Below are positions 1 through 6,122 of a DNA stretch of 6,472 nt, piece by piece; position 1 is the stretch's first letter, and the number at the start of each line of letters is the position of its first letter. The position numbers and the translations under genes were made by a program. Source of the stretch: Actinomycetota bacterium (GTDB lineage Bacteria > Actinomycetota > Actinomycetes > JACCUZ01); contig JAVEDA010000503.1 in assembly GCA_030841195.1 (NCBI GenBank), positions 1 through 6,472 on the forward strand. The letters run 5' to 3'. Below the pieces are notes generated by a model. The model did not search any database and was not told the origin of the DNA. It saw only the letters and a program-made list of their open reading frames with translations.

Positions 1-1065
1 GTGACGGCGACCCACAACCACCCGCTGCGGGTCCTCAACGAGCGCGGCTTCGTGGTGTGGCGCAAGGCCGGCGACATCAAGCCCGGTGACCACCTGGTGT
101 CGGCACTGTTCGGCGCTGTCGAGGCGGCGTCCGGTGACGGGCTGAGCGAGGACGAGGCCGTGCTGCTGGGCTACCTGGTGGCCGAGGGCAGCATGAAGGG
201 CCGCAACGCGATCCGGTTCACCAACTGGGACCCCGAGGTCTCGGCGGAGTACACCGCGCTGATGGAGGGCCTGTTCGGGGTCACCGTGCGGCACTACGAC
301 GACAAGGAGCACTGCGTCTTCGACACGAAGCTGCGTGCCGTTTTCGCCGACCGGTACGGCCAGGACTACGTCAACGCGGCAGGCAAGACGGTGCCGCACT
401 GCGTCCGGGTCGGGGGCCACAAGATCCAGCGCGCCTTCCTGTCCGCCCTGTACGAGGGCGACGGCTGGATCGACACCAGCTCCACGGTCGGGCTGGGCAG
501 CGCCTCCGAGCAGCTCGTGCGCGACGTGCAGATGCTGCTCAACGGCCTGGGCATCCCCGCGACAGTGTCCTCGAGCTACAACCCGATCTACGAGCGCGAC
601 TACTGGACCGTGACGGTGAACCCGTCGGTGACGCACCGGTTCCTGACCGAGGTCGGGTTCCGGTCCGAGCGCCGGCGCCAGCAGGTCGAGGCCCACTTCG
701 TCCCCTCCACCCGCGATCCGCAGTTCGAGAACGTCCCGCACCTCGCCCCGCTGCTCCGCGACCTGCGGGACGACTGCGGCGGCGACCGCGAGTTCGACCG
801 GATCGCGGGAGACCTGTTCCGGTCAGACTTCGAGCTGTCCTGCTCGCGCCAGCGGCTGGCGAAGATCGTGGCGTGGTTCGACGCACGGGTTGGTCGCCTA
901 TCGGCCAGCTCGGCCGCGATGGTCGAGCACCTGCGGGCACTCTCCGTCGCCCAAGTGACCTACGAGAGCGTCGTCACGGTCGAGGACGCCGGCGTCCAGC
1001 CGACCTTCGACGTGATGCTGCCCGAGACGCACAGCTTCCTGGCAAACGGCGTGCTCTCCCACAAC
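1..1065 (+). mobile_element. LAGLIDADG homing-endonuclease intein in the RecA P-loop (N-terminus missing)
   Basis: This is a protein intron that splices itself out of RecA and probably also encodes a DNA endonuclease for homing. Splicing block B is TATHNHPLRV (T4 and H7 as the TxxH pair), followed by the DIKPGDHLV strand. Endonuclease block C is LLGYLVAEGSM (55-65, acidic E62) and block E is ALYEGDGWID (149-158, acidic D154), so both catalytic acids are present. Block H is LVRDVQMLLNGLGI (172-185). Block F is TFDVMLPETHSFLANG (335-350) and block G is GVLSHN (350-355), ending in the penultimate His and terminal Asn. The +1 extein residue is Thr356, a usable nucleophile. Block A with the first residue lies upstream, so the splicing class cannot be fully verified. 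Base composition resembles the host, which suggests long residence or a high-GC donor. The product looks splicing-competent and endonuclease-competent. Confidence 0.95.
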
Positions 1066-1893
1066 ACCACAGTGGCGCTGCACGCGATCGCCAACGCGCA
1101 GAAGGCCGGCGGCATCGCGGCGTTCATCGACGCCGAGCACGCCCTCGACCCCGACTACGCGCAGAAGCTCGGCGTCGACACCGACGGCCTGCTGGTGTCG
1201 CAGCCCGACACCGGCGAGCAGGCGCTCGAGATCGCGGACATGCTGATCCGGTCCAACGCGCTGGACATCATCGTCATCGACTCGGTCGCCGCACTCGTGC
1301 CGCGCGCCGAGATCGAGGGCGAGATGGGTGACAGCCACGTCGGCCTGCAGGCCCGGCTGATGAGCCAGGCGCTACGGAAGCTCACCGGCGCGCTGCACAA
1401 CTCCAAGACGACCGCGATCTTCATCAACCAGCTGCGTGAAAAAATAGGCGTGATGTTTGGAAGTCCAGAGACCACCTCGGGCGGCAAGGCGCTGAAGTTC
1501 TACGCGTCGGTCCGGCTGGACGTGCGACGGATCGAGACGCTCAAGGACGGCCAGGAGGCGGTCGGCAACCGGGTCCGGGTCAAGGTCGTCAAGAACAAGG
1601 TGGCACCGCCGTTCCGCCAGGCCGAGATGGACCTGATGTTCGGTTCTGGCATCAGCCGCGAGGGCGGCCTGATCGACGTTGGTGTCGAGCAGGGCTTCGT
1701 CAAGAAGGCCGGCGCTTGGTACACCTACGAGGGCGACCAGCTCGGTCAGGGCAAGGAGAACGCGCGGGCCTTCCTGCGCGACAACCCTGACCTGACCGAC
1801 GAGCTGGAGAAGCGGATCAAGGAGAAGCTCGGCATCGGGGCGAAGCTCGACGAGCCCATCGAGCCGCCGGCTGTGTCGCCCGCCGACATCTGA
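1..1893 (+). CDS. recA: RecA recombinase precursor interrupted by an intein (5'-truncated)
   Basis: RecA is the ATP-dependent strand-exchange protein and SOS co-protease. The first 355 codons here are intein and codons 356-630 are the RecA C-extein. Visible RecA hallmarks are the ATPase glutamate in AEHALDP (about residue 379), Walker B in LDIIVIDSVAAL (421-432), loop L1 around EIEGEMGDSHVG, loop L2 IGVMFGSPETTSGGK (482-496), and the conserved VKNK (530-533) and GAWYTYEGDQLGQGKENA region. The C-extein of 275 residues fits the part of a roughly 350-residue RecA that lies after the P-loop. It resumes with TTVALH, so the missing N-extein should end in GPESSGK. The GTG at position 1 is an internal intein valine and not a start. 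The true start, the RecA N-terminus and the intein N-terminus lie upstream. The gene ends in TGA 2 nt before recX. Identification is essentially certain. Confidence 0.97.
   Translation: MTATHNHPLRVLNERGFVVWRKAGDIKPGDHLVSALFGAVEAASGDGLSEDEAVLLGYLVAEGSMKGRNAIRFTNWDPEVSAEYTALMEGLFGVTVRHYDDKEHCVFDTKLRAVFADRYGQDYVNAAGKTVPHCVRVGGHKIQRAFLSALYEGDGWIDTSSTVGLGSASEQLVRDVQMLLNGLGIPATVSSSYNPIYERDYWTVTVNPSVTHRFLTEVGFRSERRRQQVEAHFVPSTRDPQFENVPHLAPLLRDLRDDCGGDREFDRIAGDLFRSDFELSCSRQRLAKIVAWFDARVGRLSASSAAMVEHLRALSVAQVTYESVVTVEDAGVQPTFDVMLPETHSFLANGVLSHNTTVALHAIANAQKAGGIAAFIDAEHALDPDYAQKLGVDTDGLLVSQPDTGEQALEIADMLIRSNALDIIVIDSVAALVPRAEIEGEMGDSHVGLQARLMSQALRKLTGALHNSKTTAIFINQLREKIGVMFGSPETTSGGKALKFYASVRLDVRRIETLKDGQEAVGNRVRVKVVKNKVAPPFRQAEMDLMFGSGISREGGLIDVGVEQGFVKKAGAWYTYEGDQLGQGKENARAFLRDNPDLTDELEKRIKEKLGIGAKLDEPIEPPAVSPADI
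1435..1467 (+). other. Rare-codon, AT-rich patch in the recA L2-loop coding region
   Basis: Eleven codons encoding REKIGVMFGSP (residues 479-489) contain about 42% G+C by my count (14 of 33), inside a gene that otherwise nearly always ends codons in G or C. The patch uses ATA for Ile, TTT for Phe, GGA for Gly, AGT for Ser and CCA for Pro, plus GAA and AAA. Flanking codons on both sides return at once to the GC-rich pattern. The protein sequence is the ordinary, highly conserved RecA L2 sequence, so only the codon choice is unusual. Possible causes are a gene-conversion or ancient intein-homing footprint, synonymous escape from a homing endonuclease, or a cis-acting nucleic-acid signal. The composition anomaly is directly visible, but its cause is inference. 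Confidence 0.7.
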
Positions 1894-1895
1894 GC

Positions 1896-2531
1896 ATGGC
1901 CGCACAGCCCCTCCCGCACCGGCGACGGTTCCGGCCGGCCGGGGGCGGTCCGACCGGACCGACCCCCGGCAGCCCGGCCGACTCCGGACCGGAGCCGGAC
2001 CCCGAGTCGGTGGCCCGCACCATCGTGCTCCGGCGGCTGACCGACGCACCGCGATCCCGGGCCGAGCTCGCGGCCGACCTGGCCGCCCGCAACGTGCCGG
2101 TCGAGGTGTCCGACCGGGTACTCGACCGGTTCACCGAGGTCGGGCTGGTCGACGACGCCGCGTTCGCGAGTGAGTGGGTGCGGTCCCGGCACGCCACCCG
2201 CGGGCTGTCCCGGAGCGCGCTGCGACGCGAGCTTCGCGGCAAGGGTGTCGACGACGAGACCGTGACGACGGCCGTGGACGTGATCGGCGTCGACGACGAG
2301 GAGGCCGCGGCCCGCGCGCTGGTCGCCCGGCGGCTGCCGGGCACCCGTCGGCTGCCGCGGGAGGCGCGGATCCGGCGGCTGGTCGGGCAGCTGGCACGAA
2401 AGGGCTACCCCGGCGGGCTTGCCGTCCGGGTGGTGCGCGAGGCCTTGGCCGAGGAGGGCGACACCGACGACGTCGGCGTGGACCTCGGGGTCGATGTCGG
2501 CGCGGACGTCGACTCCTTGACCGACCTGTGA
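1896..2531 (+). CDS. recX: Regulatory protein RecX
   Basis: RecX binds RecA filaments and modulates, usually limits, RecA activity in the cytoplasm. The 211-residue product shows the three-helix repeats of the family: an N-terminal block with VARTIVLRRLTDAPRSRAEL (39-58), a central block with VGLVDDAAFASEWVRSR (82-98) followed by GLSRSALRRELRGKGV (103-118), and a third block with LARKGYPGGLAVRVVREAL (166-184). The first 35 or so residues are a Pro/Gly/Arg-rich extension, and the last 22 form an acidic Asp/Val/Gly tail. The ATG lies 2 nt after the recA stop with no recognisable Shine-Dalgarno, so translation is most likely coupled to recA. RecX is then made only when the intein-bearing RecA precursor is translated. 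Gene order and motifs make the identification firm. Confidence 0.93.
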   Translation: MAAQPLPHRRRFRPAGGGPTGPTPGSPADSGPEPDPESVARTIVLRRLTDAPRSRAELAADLAARNVPVEVSDRVLDRFTEVGLVDDAAFASEWVRSRHATRGLSRSALRRELRGKGVDDETVTTAVDVIGVDDEEAAARALVARRLPGTRRLPREARIRRLVGQLARKGYPGGLAVRVVREALAEEGDTDDVGVDLGVDVGADVDSLTDL

Positions 2532-2545
2532 CCCGGCCGTAGCCT
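2517..2545 (+). promoter_or_regulatory. Candidate housekeeping promoter for rny
   Basis: TTGACC (2517-2522) and TAGCCT (2540-2545) are separated by 17 nt, which fits the actinobacterial principal-sigma pattern TTGAC(n)/TAnnnT. Transcription would begin near 2552 and leave a 5' leader of about 60 nt before the rny GTG. The -35 overlaps the end of recX. The -10 sits in CCGTAGCCT, a context repeated ahead of two later genes in the window. This is a motif-based prediction only. Confidence 0.5.
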
Positions 2546-2571
2546 CCGAGAACGGGCAGCCCGGACGCGAC

Positions 2572-2591
2572 CGGCCACCTCGCAGTGGCCG
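2572..2591 (+). other. 7-bp perfect hairpin in the predicted rny 5' leader
   Basis: CGGCCAC (2572-2578) and GTGGCCG (2585-2591) are perfectly complementary around a 6-nt loop CTCGCA. The hairpin ends 10 nt before the rny Shine-Dalgarno. No T-run follows, so it is not a classical intrinsic terminator. It could stabilise or regulate the leader, or it could be a chance palindrome in GC-rich DNA. Confidence 0.4.
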
Positions 2592-2601
2592 CCGCCGGAC
2601 C

Positions 2602-2608
2602 GAGGAGG
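2602..2608 (+). promoter_or_regulatory. Strong ribosome binding site deciding the rny start
   Basis: GAGGAGG lies 4 nt before the GTG at 2613. It is the best Shine-Dalgarno in the window and supports that GTG as the start. The start also places the predicted membrane anchor exactly at the N-terminus, as expected for RNase Y. Confidence 0.7.
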
Positions 2609-2612
2609 CGGA

Positions 2613-4022
2613 GTGGACGTCGCGGTCCTCGTGGTCCTGGGCCTGGTTCTCGCCGTCGTTGTCGTCCTCGTCGTCCAGCATACGGTCGCGTTGCGGCGGT
2701 CCCGCGACGACGGCCCGGTGCTCACCGAGCTGGAGCGTCGGGAGCACAGGGCGGCCGAGCGCGAGGACCGGTTGGACGCCCGTCAGGCCCAGCTCGACGA
2801 ACGGTCCCGCGACCTGGCCGCCACCGAGGTAGCCCTGGCCGCCCGGCAGGTGGCTCTGGACCGGATCGAGGACGACCGCCGGCACGTGCTGGAGCAGGCC
2901 GCCGGGCTGACCGCCGAGCAGGCGCGCTCCGAGCTGGTCGCGGCTGTCGAGCACCAGGCCAAGAGGGACGCCGCGGTGGTCGTTCGCGAGATCGAGGGCA
3001 AAGCGCAGGCCGAGGGCGAGGCGCTGGCCCGGGAGATCGTCGTCGGCGCCATCCAGCGGCTCGCGACCGAGCAGACCACCGAGTCGGTGGTCTCGGTGCT
3101 GCACCTGCCCGGCGACGACATGAAGGGCCGGATCATCGGCCGCGAGGGCCGCAACATCCGAGCCTTCGAGCAGACGACCGGCGTCAACCTGATCATCGAC
3201 GACACCCCCGAGGCGGTGCTGCTGTCCTGCTTCGACCCGGTTCGGCGCGAGACCGCGAGAGTCGCACTCGAGGCGCTGGTGCTGGACGGTCGGATCCACC
3301 CGCAGCGCATCGAGGACGCCTACGAGAAAGCATGTGGCGAGGTCGACGCCCGGTGCCAGCGGGCCGGCGAGGACGCGGTGGTCGAGGTCGGCATCACCGA
3401 CCTGCACCCCGGGCTGGTCACACTGCTCGGGCGGCTGCACTACCGCACGTCGTACGGCCAGAACGTCCTCAAGCACGTGCTCGAGTCGGCGCACCTGGCC
3501 GGCTTGATGGCGGCCGAGCTGGGCCTGGACCCGGTCCCGGTCCGGCGGGCGGCGCTGTTGCACGACATCGGGAAGGCACTGACCCACGAGGTCGAGGGCT
3601 CGCACGCCGCGGTCGGCGCCGACGTGGCCCGGCGCTGCGGCGAGCACGAGGAGGTCGTGCACGCGATCGCGGCCCACCACGACGAGATCGAGCCACGCAC
3701 TCTCGAGGCCGTGCTGGTGCAGGCTGCCGACGCGATCAGCGGCGGCCGACCCGGCGCCCGCCGGGAGTCGCTGGAGTCCTACGTGACCCGGCTGCAGCGG
3801 CTGGAGCAGATCGCGCTGGGGCACGAGGGCGTCGACAAGGTCTACGCGATGCAGGCCGGCCGCGAGGTGCGGGTGATGGTGCTCCCCGACACGGTGGACG
3901 ACATCCAGGCACAGGTGCTGGCCCGCGAGATCGCCAAGCAGGTGGAGCACGAGCTGACCTATCCCGGCCAGATCCGGGTCACGGTCGTGCGCGAGTCTCG
4001 GGCCACCGAGGTCGCCCGCTGA
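2613..4022 (+). CDS. rny: Ribonuclease Y (membrane-anchored KH/HD endoribonuclease)
   Basis: RNase Y is a metal-dependent endoribonuclease that starts mRNA decay at the inner face of the cytoplasmic membrane. The 469-residue protein shows the family order: an N-terminal hydrophobic anchor (about 2-21, Val/Leu-rich), a charged Arg/Glu/Ala-rich coiled coil (about 36-115), a KH RNA-binding domain with GRIIGREGRNIRAFEQ (172-187) and GVNLIIDDTPE, and an HD hydrolase domain with HVLESAH (288-294), the metal-binding HDIGK (317-321) and AIAAHHDE (351-358). It closes with the conserved ADAISGGRPGARRESLE and QAGREVRV segments. The family is usually about 510-520 residues. The shortfall here is in the coiled coil, so the catalytic domain stands closer to the membrane. 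Start choice rests on the Shine-Dalgarno and the membrane segment. The gene follows recX in the same direction but may have its own promoter. Confidence 0.95.
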   Translation: MDVAVLVVLGLVLAVVVVLVVQHTVALRRSRDDGPVLTELERREHRAAEREDRLDARQAQLDERSRDLAATEVALAARQVALDRIEDDRRHVLEQAAGLTAEQARSELVAAVEHQAKRDAAVVVREIEGKAQAEGEALAREIVVGAIQRLATEQTTESVVSVLHLPGDDMKGRIIGREGRNIRAFEQTTGVNLIIDDTPEAVLLSCFDPVRRETARVALEALVLDGRIHPQRIEDAYEKACGEVDARCQRAGEDAVVEVGITDLHPGLVTLLGRLHYRTSYGQNVLKHVLESAHLAGLMAAELGLDPVPVRRAALLHDIGKALTHEVEGSHAAVGADVARRCGEHEEVVHAIAAHHDEIEPRTLEAVLVQAADAISGGRPGARRESLESYVTRLQRLEQIALGHEGVDKVYAMQAGREVRVMVLPDTVDDIQAQVLAREIAKQVEHELTYPGQIRVTVVRESRATEVAR

Positions 4023-4025
4023 CCG

Positions 4026-4031
4026 TAGGGT
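4026..4031 (+). promoter_or_regulatory. -10 element for leaderless transcription of the MazF-like gene
   Basis: TAGGGT is a good actinobacterial -10 hexamer. It is followed by 6 nt and then the GTG at 4038, so a transcript starting at the usual distance would begin on or next to the start codon. No Shine-Dalgarno precedes the GTG, which agrees with leaderless expression. I see no convincing -35. The element lies 3 nt after the rny stop. Confidence 0.55.
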
Positions 4032-4037
4032 CGAACG

Positions 4038-4544
4038 GTGAGCAGCTCCCTGGGCGCACTGACGCGTCGGGTCCTCGGCGCCGTCATCCGACGGCCTGGC
4101 AGTTCGCCGAAAGCCATGGGTGCCCCCAGTACGCCGCGCGCCACGGTGCCCACGACCGTGCGGTCAGGCCCGCCCAGCGGCCGCCACCTCGACTACGCGC
4201 CGGACCTCGACGGCCGGGCCGACCCGGGCGAGATCGTCTGGACCTGGGTCCCCTACGAGGAGGACGCCAGCCAGGGCAAGGACCGGCCCGTCCTCGTGGT
4301 CGGCCGCGACGGCGACCGGCTGCTGGGTCTGATGCTGAGCAGCCAGGACTACCACCACGGCGACCGGAACTGGCTCGGGCTCGGGGCCGGCGCCTGGGAC
4401 GGTGAGCACCGGCCCAGCTGGGTCCGGCTGGACCGGGTGATCGACGTCCCGGAGGACGGCATCCGGCGCGAGGGTGCGGTCCTCGACCGGTCGAGGTTCG
4501 GCAACGTCGCGGCCGCCTTGCGCCGCGACCACGGCTGGCACTGA
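4038..4544 (+). CDS. PemK/MazF-fold protein without a visible antitoxin partner
   Basis: The 168-residue product has a basic, Ser/Pro-rich N-terminal extension of about 60 residues, then a core resembling the MazF/PemK/CcdB barrel. The opening strand is PGEIVWTWVPYEED (63-76), followed by QGKDRPVLVVGR (79-90), which matches the classic G-x-Q-x-x-x-RP-hydrophobic segment and includes the likely active-site Arg83. A later strand GLMLSSQ (97-103) aligns with the strand carrying the catalytic Thr of MazF, here apparently Ser. The C-terminal WVRLDRVIDV and GAVLDRSRF strands also fit the fold. Known MazF toxins cleave mRNA or tRNA in the cytoplasm. No antitoxin-like small gene lies on either side: rny is upstream and the oxidase begins 8 nt downstream. 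It may be a domesticated, non-toxic relative. The GTG start is supported by the -10 spacing, and an internal ATG at 4116 is the alternative. Fold call is good, activity unknown. Confidence 0.75.
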   Translation: MSSSLGALTRRVLGAVIRRPGSSPKAMGAPSTPRATVPTTVRSGPPSGRHLDYAPDLDGRADPGEIVWTWVPYEEDASQGKDRPVLVVGRDGDRLLGLMLSSQDYHHGDRNWLGLGAGAWDGEHRPSWVRLDRVIDVPEDGIRREGAVLDRSRFGNVAAALRRDHGWH

Positions 4545-4552
4545 GAGCCACG

Positions 4553-6115
4553 ATGCCCGGCCCGCGGCGACGCGACGTGCTGCGGCTCGGCGCCGCGGCT
4601 GCGGCGACCACGGCCGCCGCGGCGTGCACCGGCGGCTCCGGCGGCGCCACAGCCCCGCCCCGCCCGAGCGGCGGCACAACGACCGCCCCGGCGTCGACCA
4701 GCGTCGCCTCGCCCGCAGCGCCCGACTGGGCTCGGCTGGCCGACCAGCTCCGCGGCGACCTGGTGCGACCGGGCAACCCGCGCTACGACCGGGCCCGCGA
4801 GCTGTTCGACCCGCGCTTCGACAACGTCCACCCACAGGCCGTCGTCTACTGCGCGACTGCGCGCGACGTCGCCACGACCGTGACGTTCGCCCGCGACGCC
4901 GGCCTGCCGCTCGCCCTGCGCTCGGGCGGCCACTCCTACGCCGGCTGGTCGACCGGCACCGGGGTGGTTGTCGACGTGAGCCGCATCTCCGCCGTCCGGG
5001 TGTCCGGCGCCACCGCCGAGGTCGGTGCCGGTGCCCGGCTGATCGACGTGTACGCCGGGGTGGCCGCGAGCGGGCAGGCGCTGCCCGCTGGGTCGTGCCC
5101 CACCGTCGGCGTCGCCGGCCTGACCCTCGGCGGCGGCCAAGGTGTGCTGTCCCGCGCCTGGGGCCTGACCTGCGACAGCCTCATCGACGTCGACCTGGTG
5201 ACCGCCGACGGCCGCCTCGTCACCGCCGATGCCCGGACCGAGCCGGACCTGTTCTGGGCCTGCCGCGGCGGTGGCGGCGGCAGCTTCGGCGTCGCCACCA
5301 GGTTCCGTTTCCGGCTGCGGCCCGCGCCGCAGGTCACCTCCTGGTACCTCCGTTGGGACTACGTCCATGCCGCCGACGTTCTCACCGGCTGGCAGCGGTG
5401 GGCCGTCGGGTCGCCACGCGCGATGTGGTCGACCTGCAAGCTGCTCACCCGGCCCGGCGAGGCCACCCCGTCGGCCCAGGTGAGCGGCAGCTGGGTCGGC
5501 TCGCCGGTCGGGCTCGGGCCGGCGATGGCCGTCCTGGTCGACCAGGTCGGGCACCCGGCGGCCGGCTCCAGCCGCGCGACCCACAGCTACCTCGGTGCGA
5601 TGCTCGCCTTCGCCGGGTGCGCCACGGTCGCAGCCGCCCGGTGCAGCACCCCGCGGACGACCTTCGGCGCCGCCTCCCACGTCCTCACGACCACCGCACC
5701 GGACCGGGCCGTCGCGCTGGCCGTCGAGCAGGTGGCCGAGCGGCACCAGGAGAACCACCCGCGGCAGGCCGGGGTCTCGTTCGACGTCCTCGGCGGCGCC
5801 GTCGCGGACCTCGCGCCCGGGGACACCGCCTTCCCCTACCGCCGGGCCCTGGCGGTGGCGCAGTACACCGTCGGCTGGCCGATCGGCCAGCGCCAGTCCG
5901 AGGTCCGCCGCGACCTCCGCTGGCTGCACGCCTTCCGGGACGCCATGAGCCGAGACGTCGGCAATGCCGCCTACGTCAACTACGCGGACCCGCGGCTCAC
6001 CAATTGGCAGCAGGCGTACTACGGCGCCAACTACCCGCGGCTGCAGCAGGTGAAGCAGCACTACGACCCCGACGACGTGTTCCGTTTCCCGCAGTCGGTC
6101 CGAGCGGCCGGCTGA
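4553..6115 (+). CDS. Exported FAD-dependent oxidase, berberine-bridge-enzyme type, with Tat lipoprotein signal
   Basis: This is a flavin oxidoreductase of the PCMH/BBE superfamily, probably acting outside the membrane. The N-terminus PRRRDVLRLG (4-13) is a twin-arginine motif. It is followed by an Ala-rich hydrophobic stretch and AAAACTGG with Cys25 as possible lipidation site, then a Gly/Ser/Thr/Pro linker to about 55. The FAD domain shows RSGGHSYAGWS (123-133), where His127 is the likely 8-alpha covalent link, and GSCPTVGVAGLTLGGGQG (180-197), where Cys182 fits the second, 6-S-cysteinyl link. A bicovalent flavin is therefore likely. The C-terminal BBE segment has NYADP, YYGANYPRLQQVK and YDPDDVFRFPQSV. 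Length of 520 is normal. Substrates of relatives range from oligosaccharides to alkaloids and antibiotic intermediates, so the substrate cannot be read here. The ATG lies 8 nt after the previous stop, with a weak GAGAG ahead, suggesting cotranscription with the MazF-like gene. Confidence 0.9.
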   Translation: MPGPRRRDVLRLGAAAAATTAAAACTGGSGGATAPPRPSGGTTTAPASTSVASPAAPDWARLADQLRGDLVRPGNPRYDRARELFDPRFDNVHPQAVVYCATARDVATTVTFARDAGLPLALRSGGHSYAGWSTGTGVVVDVSRISAVRVSGATAEVGAGARLIDVYAGVAASGQALPAGSCPTVGVAGLTLGGGQGVLSRAWGLTCDSLIDVDLVTADGRLVTADARTEPDLFWACRGGGGGSFGVATRFRFRLRPAPQVTSWYLRWDYVHAADVLTGWQRWAVGSPRAMWSTCKLLTRPGEATPSAQVSGSWVGSPVGLGPAMAVLVDQVGHPAAGSSRATHSYLGAMLAFAGCATVAAARCSTPRTTFGAASHVLTTTAPDRAVALAVEQVAERHQENHPRQAGVSFDVLGGAVADLAPGDTAFPYRRALAVAQYTVGWPIGQRQSEVRRDLRWLHAFRDAMSRDVGNAAYVNYADPRLTNWQQAYYGANYPRLQQVKQHYDPDDVFRFPQSVRAAG

Positions 6116-6122
6116 CCCGCCG

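Noticed and set aside
1..3. GTG at the first base as the start of a 630-residue protein
   Set aside because: It is a valine within intein block B. The upstream intein and RecA N-terminus must lie outside the window.
1600..1602. Second intein at the M. tuberculosis RecA site (after VKNK)
   Set aside because: The sequence continues without interruption as VAPPFRQAE, with Val instead of a Cys, Ser or Thr, so the site is empty.
2572..2591. Hairpin after recX as an intrinsic terminator
   Set aside because: No T-run follows, and the hairpin sits downstream of a likely rny promoter, so a leader structure is more plausible.
1746..3950. 734-codon open frame on the - strand across recX and rny
   Set aside because: It is a mirror of the + strand codon bias in very GC-rich DNA. 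It has low-complexity composition, no recognisable domain, and overlaps two well-supported genes. The - strand frame 4349-6139 (596 codons) is rejected on the same grounds.
4031..4036. TCGAAC resembling half of an actinobacterial LexA (SOS) box
   Set aside because: The expected GTTCGA half is absent at the right distance, and a single half-site is common by chance.
2585..4405. 606-codon + strand frame overlapping rny, and a similar 555-codon frame at 4474-6141
   Set aside because: Both are Arg/Gly/Pro-rich shadow translations of rny and the oxidase gene in another frame, without domains or a sensible start.
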